A DNA stretch of 54,296 bases, taken from assembly GCA_947475275.1 (NCBI GenBank), contig CANJNE010000006.1, positions 1-54,296 on the forward strand, in the 5' to 3' direction. Shown here piece by piece: positions 48,275-54,296 of this stretch. Both the position numbers and the translations under genes were made by a program. The stretch is from Flavobacteriales bacterium. GTDB taxonomy: Bacteria > Bacteroidota > Bacteroidia > Flavobacteriales_D > Crocinitomicaceae. Below the pieces are notes generated by a model. It worked only from the letters and a program-made list of their open reading frames with translations, searched no databases and was not told the DNA's origin. How positions within the stretch are numbered: the first letter of the stretch is position 1; each line of letters begins with the position of its first letter.

Positions 48275-48936
48275 TATAAATCCTTACGGAACCCTAACGA
48301 AAAATTAAAAATCAATGGGGAATACAATGTATTAACAACACCTTGAGCAGTCGCATTACTAGCAGTAGATAAGATCATGTATGCCGCACTCATATCAAAA
48401 TAAAATGTTCCAACAGCAGAGGCTGTGTACTTCAATCCACCACCTACTCCAACTGCCAAATTAAAAATCGACCCTTTTGGAAATTCGGTTGAAGGTAAAG
48501 GGTATTGCACTTGACTCACAGGTCCATAATCATAATTTCTTTTCACTGTATTAAAAACCAACATCATGTTACCACCACCATAAGCACCGAAACCAGCATC
48601 ATATCCATTACCAACATAATATCTATTTCCTCCCTCGAGAACAAAATAATCCATTGAATTTTGATAGGAAATTATCTTGCCTGGTAAAGACGGATCTGTC
48701 TCGCTGAATAAATACAATTGGTTAATCGGTTTATCAATTTGTTTTAAATAATATGTAGCTCGACCATAAAAGGACATTTGATCATCTCTCGGAATTTCGC
48801 CTCCAAAATGAAAACCAAAGAAAGGTGTCGGCGTTGTAAAACTCTTTAAGGTACTAATTCCAGCGCTTAAACCAAATTGAGCTATCGCTGCTTTTACACC
48901 GAATAACATAACAATTAAAAAAACAAACTTCTTCAT
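48271..48936 (-). CDS. outer membrane beta-barrel protein
   Basis: From ATG 48936: MKKFVFLIVMLFGVKAAIAQ signal peptide; C-terminal PLIFNFSLGFRKDLY. Confidence 0.7.
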   Translation of the reverse strand: MKKFVFLIVMLFGVKAAIAQFGLSAGISTLKSFTTPTPFFGFHFGGEIPRDDQMSFYGRATYYLKQIDKPINQLYLFSETDPSLPGKIISYQNSMDYFVLEGGNRYYVGNGYDAGFGAYGGGNMMLVFNTVKRNYDYGPVSQVQYPLPSTEFPKGSIFNLAVGVGGGLKYTASAVGTFYFDMSAAYMILSTASNATAQGVVNTLYSPLIFNFSLGFRKDLY

Positions 48937-49475
48937 ATCACATTCCATTTTGGAGACACTTTCAATATTTGATCGTATGCTTCGCACTTTTCATCATGTG
49001 CACCTTTCAAGTAACCAGTACTCATTAAAAATTCCCTAACTATTTCACCTCCAACAAAAGTAAAGCTCTTTTTGAAAAGTTTAACCCATTCTTCGATAGT
49101 TTTTGGATGGTTTTCATCCAACCAATTTTTAAATGAACCGAAATCTTGCTGAATTTGAATAATTACCTTCGCGTTATTAATAACAGCATTTATTTTCAAT
49201 TTGTTCCGTACAATGCCACTATTATTCATCAGTTCATCAAATTTCAAATTATCAAATTGCGCAATTTCATTAATTCTAAAATCATTAAAGGCACTGCGAA
49301 AATTTTCTTCTTTCTTTAGAATTGTTTCCCATGACAGCCCAGCTTGATTGATTTCAAGTATTAACCTACCGAATAATTCATTATCATCATGAATTGGAAA
49401 ACCGTAATGTTCATCATGGTACCTTTTGTGTAGATTTTCATCGTCAAGATTTTTACAAAAATTGCAATAAGACAT
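48933..49475 (-). CDS. tag: DNA-3-methyladenine glycosylase I
   Basis: YHDEHYGFPIHDDNELFGRLILEINQAGLSWETILKKEENFRSAF. Confidence 0.92.
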   Translation of the reverse strand: MSYCNFCKNLDDENLHKRYHDEHYGFPIHDDNELFGRLILEINQAGLSWETILKKEENFRSAFNDFRINEIAQFDNLKFDELMNNSGIVRNKLKINAVINNAKVIIQIQQDFGSFKNWLDENHPKTIEEWVKLFKKSFTFVGGEIVREFLMSTGYLKGAHDEKCEAYDQILKVSPKWNVI

Positions 49476-49604
49476 TCAAAAATTTATTGCTTGAAAATAA
49501 GGAAATTATTCAATAAGAAGTCAATTTCATTTGTCAATATCCATTTAACTGACTAAGTTTGATAAAGCTAAAACTTATATAAAATGCTGTATTATTCTCA
49601 AAAG

Positions 49605-50432
49605 ATGAAGCTACTTTTCTTTACGCTTATTTTAATTTCTTTTAATGCTCAAAGTCAAATCACTTGGGTTAAAGACAATTACTACAAAAAGGGGAATTTC
49701 TTTATTTATTGGGGATGGAATCGTGCGGCATACTCTTTATCTGATATTCATTTTAAAGGTAATGATTACAATTTCACACTTCACGATGTAATAGCTAAAG
49801 ATCGACAGTCTCCATTTGAAGCAAGGCTTTATTTGAACCCTGCTAACATGACGATACCCCAATATAATTTTAGAATTGGCTATTTCATTGGAGACCATTA
49901 CCAATTGTCTTTTGGAGCTGATCATATGAAATACGTTATGCAAAATGATCAGACAGTTAAAATCGATGGCTCTATTTCCAATTCTGGAACAACATACGAT
50001 GGAAATTATTTGAACGAAGATATTGTGCTCGCAAAAGATTTTCTGCTTTTCGAACATACCGATGGTTTGAATTATGAAAATGTCGAACTCAGAAGATTTG
50101 ACGTGCTCTTCGGACGTAAACAATTTCAATTTGCAATCAATGAAGGATTTGGACTAGGCGTGCTCGTGCCAAGAACAAATACTACCCTTCTCAACAATAA
50201 AAGGTACGATGAATTTCATCTTGCAGGTTATGGTTTTAGCACTGTTTTAGCCGCTAACCTAACTTTCTTTAAATATTTCTTTATCCAATCAGAATGGCGT
50301 GGGGGTTTTATACACATGCCGGATATCAGAACAACCATGAACAAAGCTGATCGTGCAAGTCAAGCTTTTTGGTTTTCTCAATACAATGTTGTTTTTGGTT
50401 GTAATTTTAGAATTAATAAAAAAGTAGATTAA
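49605..50432 (+). CDS. conserved outer membrane beta-barrel protein
   Basis: Signal peptide MKLLFFTLILISFNAQSQ; GNFFIYWGWNRAAYSLSDIHFKG. Confidence 0.75.
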   Translation: MKLLFFTLILISFNAQSQITWVKDNYYKKGNFFIYWGWNRAAYSLSDIHFKGNDYNFTLHDVIAKDRQSPFEARLYLNPANMTIPQYNFRIGYFIGDHYQLSFGADHMKYVMQNDQTVKIDGSISNSGTTYDGNYLNEDIVLAKDFLLFEHTDGLNYENVELRRFDVLFGRKQFQFAINEGFGLGVLVPRTNTTLLNNKRYDEFHLAGYGFSTVLAANLTFFKYFFIQSEWRGGFIHMPDIRTTMNKADRASQAFWFSQYNVVFGCNFRINKKVD

Positions 50433-50433
50433 C

Positions 50434-51030
50434 ATGGCAATATTCGAGTTCAATGGATTTAAACCTGTAATTAAAGCTTCGAGTTTTATTCATCCGAATG
50501 CCATTGTTACGGGCAATGTTATTATCGGGGAAAACGTTTATGTTGGTCCAGGAGCGGCAATAAGAGGTGATTGGGGGAAAATTATCATTGAAGATGGCTG
50601 TAATGTTCAAGAAAATTGTACTATTCATATGTTTCCCGGCACAACAGTTTGGTTGAAAAAAGGGGCTCATATTGGACATGGAGCTGTAATACATGGTGGG
50701 ACGATTGGCGAAAATTGTTTGATTGGGATGAATAGTGTTATCATGGATGACGCAGATATTGAAGAAGAATCGATTATTGGCGCATTGTGTTTTGTACCAG
50801 GCGGGATGAAAATTCCTCGAAGAAGTCTTGTTGTAGGCAACCCTGCAAAAATAATCAAGGAAGTTTCTGATGAAATGATTGCATGGAAAACAAAAGGAAC
50901 CGAATTGTATCAGGCCTTACCTAAGGATTGTTATGAAACTTTAAAACCTTGTGAACCTTTGTTAGAAGTTGAACCCAACCGACCTACTCAAGACAATTTA
51001 TACAGTACTTGGAAAAAATCTACCAATTAA
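50434..51030 (+). CDS. gamma carbonic anhydrase / PaaY-like hexapeptide-repeat protein
   Basis: IHPNAIVTGNVIIGENVYVGPGAAIRGDWG, IHMFPGTTVWLKKGAHIGHGAVIHGGTIGENCLIGMNSVIMDDA. Confidence 0.92.
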   Translation: MAIFEFNGFKPVIKASSFIHPNAIVTGNVIIGENVYVGPGAAIRGDWGKIIIEDGCNVQENCTIHMFPGTTVWLKKGAHIGHGAVIHGGTIGENCLIGMNSVIMDDADIEEESIIGALCFVPGGMKIPRRSLVVGNPAKIIKEVSDEMIAWKTKGTELYQALPKDCYETLKPCEPLLEVEPNRPTQDNLYSTWKKSTN

Positions 51031-52257
51031 CTATTCCTTTATAAATGGTAACGTGATTGGATACGAATTCTCAATAGTCAAAAAATAAGTTAGATCGGTT
51101 CTCCAATGAGAAATTCTCAAGCTTGTTCTAGAGGAAGTAATGGTTGAAGATTCAATCAATTCTCCTTTTGAATTAAATATTGAAAACGTTTTTCCAACAT
51201 ATGCTTCTGGACAATTAATTACAACCTCATCTTCAGCAGGATTGGGGTAAATTAGAATATCATTTATTTTTTTTTCATTCAATCCTAAGCCATCAATATA
51301 GTTTGCCAAATATGGTGCTAAATCAAAACGATGCAGTTTTTGATCAGTTGTTAGAATAGACTGTTGAAATTTCTCGTTACTCATAAAGAATGACAAACCA
51401 TCGGTTGTTGTAATTCCTTCAATTTGATGAAAAAGTAAATTAATTCCCAAACGACGTTTGTTCCCACTAAAGAAATCATTGCCATCGAAATCGTAAAGTA
51501 AATAAGCAAATGGTTGCAAGGTTTCTGTATAACCACAAAGAGTAACTAATTCAGGATTTTGATGATATACTGCCCCAGTTATCAATCCTTGAACATTGAA
51601 TTGAGAAATAAAATTAGCGGTGTATGTTCCTGGTGATTTTGGAATTACAAACAATCTTGATTGATTAGCAACCCATTCTTTGGTAAACAAATAAATGCTA
51701 TCTCCTTTAACGATGAACGCTTCACAATCGTAATCTGTATTATTCGCTCCAGTTCCGGAAAAATCAGTTTGCGTCGCATAGGAAAATAGAATCGTATCCA
51801 CTTCAGGATTACCGGTGATGACACTATTTTTAGCGATGCGATAAAATTTCAAATCAATCCGGTTGCCATTACCGTTATTACCAACATCACCAAGGTAAAT
51901 GTAAAGGCTATCCTGATCAATATCCTCCCAATCATAGTTGCTTAATTGACCAAGATTGAAACCTGTTAAAGTGGCTGGATTTGAAAGCGTATCAATACTG
52001 TATAAATTAATATCGGTATTATCATTATGTGTCCATAAAGAGCCTTCCCAATACAACAATCCAGAAGTTTCAACAGCAGTTGAAGGTAAATCCCAAGATA
52101 CAATTGGATTTAAATTGGTATTCGGGTATAAACAAGTTCCATCATTTTGATTCGCATTCGCATTAAAATTTGTTGCTAATGGATCAGTACAGCCTAAAAT
52201 TTGGGCCTTCAAATTCAATCCTGCAACAACAAAAATTATGAGAACAACAAACTTCAC
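51031..52257 (-). CDS. T9SS type A sorting domain protein
   Basis: Signal peptide, GCTDPLATNFNANANQNDGTCLYP segment, C-terminal IYPNPAEDEVVINCPEAYVGKTFSIFNSKGELIESS... Confidence 0.85.
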   Translation of the reverse strand: MKFVVLIIFVVAGLNLKAQILGCTDPLATNFNANANQNDGTCLYPNTNLNPIVSWDLPSTAVETSGLLYWEGSLWTHNDNTDINLYSIDTLSNPATLTGFNLGQLSNYDWEDIDQDSLYIYLGDVGNNGNGNRIDLKFYRIAKNSVITGNPEVDTILFSYATQTDFSGTGANNTDYDCEAFIVKGDSIYLFTKEWVANQSRLFVIPKSPGTYTANFISQFNVQGLITGAVYHQNPELVTLCGYTETLQPFAYLLYDFDGNDFFSGNKRRLGINLLFHQIEGITTTDGLSFFMSNEKFQQSILTTDQKLHRFDLAPYLANYIDGLGLNEKKINDILIYPNPAEDEVVINCPEAYVGKTFSIFNSKGELIESSTITSSRTSLRISHWRTDLTYFLTIENSYPITLPFIKE

Positions 52258-52267
52258 TTTTGGCTTT

Positions 52268-53665
52268 CTATTCCTCAGCTTTGATGTAATTCATTTCCAC
52301 ACGTCGATTTTTCGCTTGACCTGCCAGTGTTTCATTACTTGCAATTGGTTTTGCTTCTCCAAAATATGATGTATCAATTCGGTCAGCTGAAACACCATTT
52401 GCAACCAAGAATTCTTTAACCGCATTCACCCTATTTTTGGATAACCAAAGGTTGTATGCTTCAGTACCATTGCTATCCGTATGTCCCTCCAATGAAATTC
52501 TTAAATCTGGTCGCAATAAGAGCATATTTACCAATGCTTCTAAATCCGGATGAGATTTTTTCAGGATGATGGATTTATCAAAGACGAACTCTAAATTTTT
52601 AGAAGCCAAATCAAGCACGCGTTGCGCTTCTTCATCAGAAGTTGAATCAATTTCTGGTTGCACATAGATTGTGTCAACTCGTTCTACAATTAATGTATCA
52701 ATCTGTTTCTCAATTACAACAATTGTATCAGTCTTAGGTTGCATCATTCGCTGCGCGAACAAAGTATCTTCCTCTTTTTTACGACAAAACTTCAATCCTA
52801 AAATCAACTCGTGTGAACCAGAAGAATATTTAGCGATATTTTGCATCGGTACCTCGTAACTGTATCCTACAAAGAAAAAATCTTTGATATTTAACCCTAA
52901 CCTTCCAACTAGTCCAACTTTTGTTCGGTAACCAAGACCACCAAAAATCATATTCTTATAAATGACATCTGCGTTAAAGTCAAGCTGTGAATTGTTAGCA
53001 ATTCCTTTGTACATGACTGAAGGCTTGATTCCAAAGTTATTATTGATATCAAAACGATATCCCATAAATCCGAGCATGTGTCTTTTAAGTCCATATCCAT
53101 CCAAACCAGAATAACCAAAATTGGAATAAGTTTGAAGCACTTGCTTGGAAGCAAATGATAACTCAAAACCTTTAAATTGGTACAACAGGCCCAATTCAGT
53201 ATTTATTGATGACGCGCTCTGACTACCGCCATTTATGATATTATCCAAATTATCAAAAGCGATTGCTCCTTCTGGATTTACCCTAAATTGATAATATCCA
53301 GCTGTAAGCCCTAATCGAATATTGTGTTGTCTTGCAAACGTCAATCCATAAGAAACAGAACCTGAAGCAGCGATTTGCTGCAACATTCCTAATTTATCGA
53401 TTAAAACACTTCCTCCAATTCCTAAGGATTTTCCTATTCTCGAGTTAACACTTAAAAAGCTAGTGACAGGAGCTCCATCCAATTTTACCCATTGGTTTAA
53501 ATGAGAAAAATATAATTCCGTACAACCTTGTTCTCCAGCATAGGCCGGATTGATAGAAAAACGATTGTAGCCATATAAATTAGATTGTGGCGTTTGCTGG
53601 GAAAAAGCTATTGATCCAAAAATAAGAACAGCTTCAATAAAAAGTATAAATTTCATTTTCTTCAT
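52268..53665 (-). CDS. PorP/SprF-type outer membrane protein with C-terminal OmpA domain
   Basis: QTPQSNLYGYNRFSINPAYAGEQGCTELYFSHLNQWVKLDGAPVT PorP/SprF N-terminus; C-terminal ISLEGHTDSNGTEAYNLWLSKNRVNAVKEFLVANGV OmpA. Confidence 0.92.
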   Translation of the reverse strand: MKKMKFILFIEAVLIFGSIAFSQQTPQSNLYGYNRFSINPAYAGEQGCTELYFSHLNQWVKLDGAPVTSFLSVNSRIGKSLGIGGSVLIDKLGMLQQIAASGSVSYGLTFARQHNIRLGLTAGYYQFRVNPEGAIAFDNLDNIINGGSQSASSINTELGLLYQFKGFELSFASKQVLQTYSNFGYSGLDGYGLKRHMLGFMGYRFDINNNFGIKPSVMYKGIANNSQLDFNADVIYKNMIFGGLGYRTKVGLVGRLGLNIKDFFFVGYSYEVPMQNIAKYSSGSHELILGLKFCRKKEEDTLFAQRMMQPKTDTIVVIEKQIDTLIVERVDTIYVQPEIDSTSDEEAQRVLDLASKNLEFVFDKSIILKKSHPDLEALVNMLLLRPDLRISLEGHTDSNGTEAYNLWLSKNRVNAVKEFLVANGVSADRIDTSYFGEAKPIASNETLAGQAKNRRVEMNYIKAEE

Positions 53666-53672
53666 GGCCTAC

Positions 53673-54296
53673 TTATTTCTTAAATCTGAATAAATTAACA
53701 GTTCCCTTGTATTCATTGCCTTCGCATAGAATAGAGTAGTAATAAACACCATCTGGAAGCGGCTCACCATCTTTAGTACCTGCCCATTCATTCTGATAAT
53801 CAGTTGTTTCGAATACCGGTTGTCCCCAACGATTGTAAATGGTCACTGCACATCCAGAAATTTGCGTGTAATCAGAAATCTTCCAAGTATCATTTTGACC
53901 ATCATCATTAGGAGTTACTATATTACTGATCTCAAATGGACCTTGACAATCCACAAATCCTACTTCAAATGTCACAATCGAATCACAACCAAGAGGATCA
54001 GAGAATACTTCAGTGTAAATTCCGCTTTCTGTTATAGTTTGTGTTCCAAAAGTTAAGGTTTCACCAATACAAAGCGAAGTATCTGCATTAAACGTAACAG
54101 GATCGTCTACAAACAAATAAAGCGTTGCCAAAGAATCACATCCTTGTGCTGTTACATAACTTTCTGAATAAACTCCTGCTGATGTCAAATCTTGAGCACC
54201 GAATGTGTAGGACTGACCTTCACAAATTGTTACACTGAAATCACTATCCAAAATTGGATTTACTGTCAGATAAAGATATCTAATTGAATCACATCC
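53673..54296 (-). CDS. gliding-motility-associated C-terminal (T9SS type B) repeat protein, N-terminus beyond window edge
   Basis: ISNIVTPNDDGQNDTWKISDYTQISGCAVTIYNRWGQPVFETTDYQNEWAGTKDGEPLPDGVYYYSI; frame stays open to 54296. Confidence 0.92.
   Translation of the reverse strand, partial: GCDSIRYLYLTVNPILDSDFSVTICEGQSYTFGAQDLTSAGVYSESYVTAQGCDSLATLYLFVDDPVTFNADTSLCIGETLTFGTQTITESGIYTEVFSDPLGCDSIVTFEVGFVDCQGPFEISNIVTPNDDGQNDTWKISDYTQISGCAVTIYNRWGQPVFETTDYQNEWAGTKDGEPLPDGVYYYSILCEGNEYKGTVNLFRFKK
53991..54296 (-). repeat. two tandem 51-aa (153-bp) GCDS modules
   Basis: GCDSIRYLYLTV...TAQ (54144-54296) and GCDSLATLYLFV...DPL (53991-54143), then a third GCDS start at 53990. Confidence 0.85.

Noticed and set aside
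49737-50129. 130-aa minus-strand ORF opposite the OM barrel gene
   Set aside because: Antisense to a signal-peptide-bearing barrel protein; no supporting motif.
1-54296. CRISPR arrays, tRNA/rRNA genes, prophage, transposon or obvious anti-phage defence islands
   Set aside because: Looked for on both strands by eye; no regular short repeats, cloverleaf-like segments, recombinases or defence-gene signatures were found, and intergenic space is mostly too short.

Overview
AT-rich bacterial chromosomal window, read as Bacteroidota and probably Flavobacteriales. The basis is T9SS C-terminal sorting domains, a PorP/SprF protein, bTHX, DUF4924, and a TTG-N19-TAnnTTTG promoter. It is densely packed, with about 57 credible protein genes and almost no intergenic space. 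I saw no tRNA, rRNA, CRISPR array, transposase, integrase or phage module. Most genes are housekeeping or conserved accessory genes: fmt, HU, serC, serA-like, AMP nucleosidase, msrA, queuosine-precursor transporter, aroB, proline dehydrogenase, hemF, guaA, secA, KdsC-like HAD, thiolase, tag, gamma carbonic anhydrase. Around them are poorly characterised lipoproteins, outer-membrane barrels and T9SS substrates. I found no unmistakable new system. The best candidates are: (i) a SiaC-like (DUF1987) protein with Ile at the expected phospho-Thr position, divergent from a soluble Ser/Thr kinase across the longest intergenic region; (ii) a tightly coupled lipoprotein / OM barrel / T9SS-substrate module; (iii) bTHX fused to a histone-H1-like tail; (iv) a serC-serA-DUF1015-yggS-DUF1684-amn operon; (v) an unusual run of convergent genes whose stop codons overlap or abut. 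All identifications come from reading the sequence and provided translations; no database search was run.
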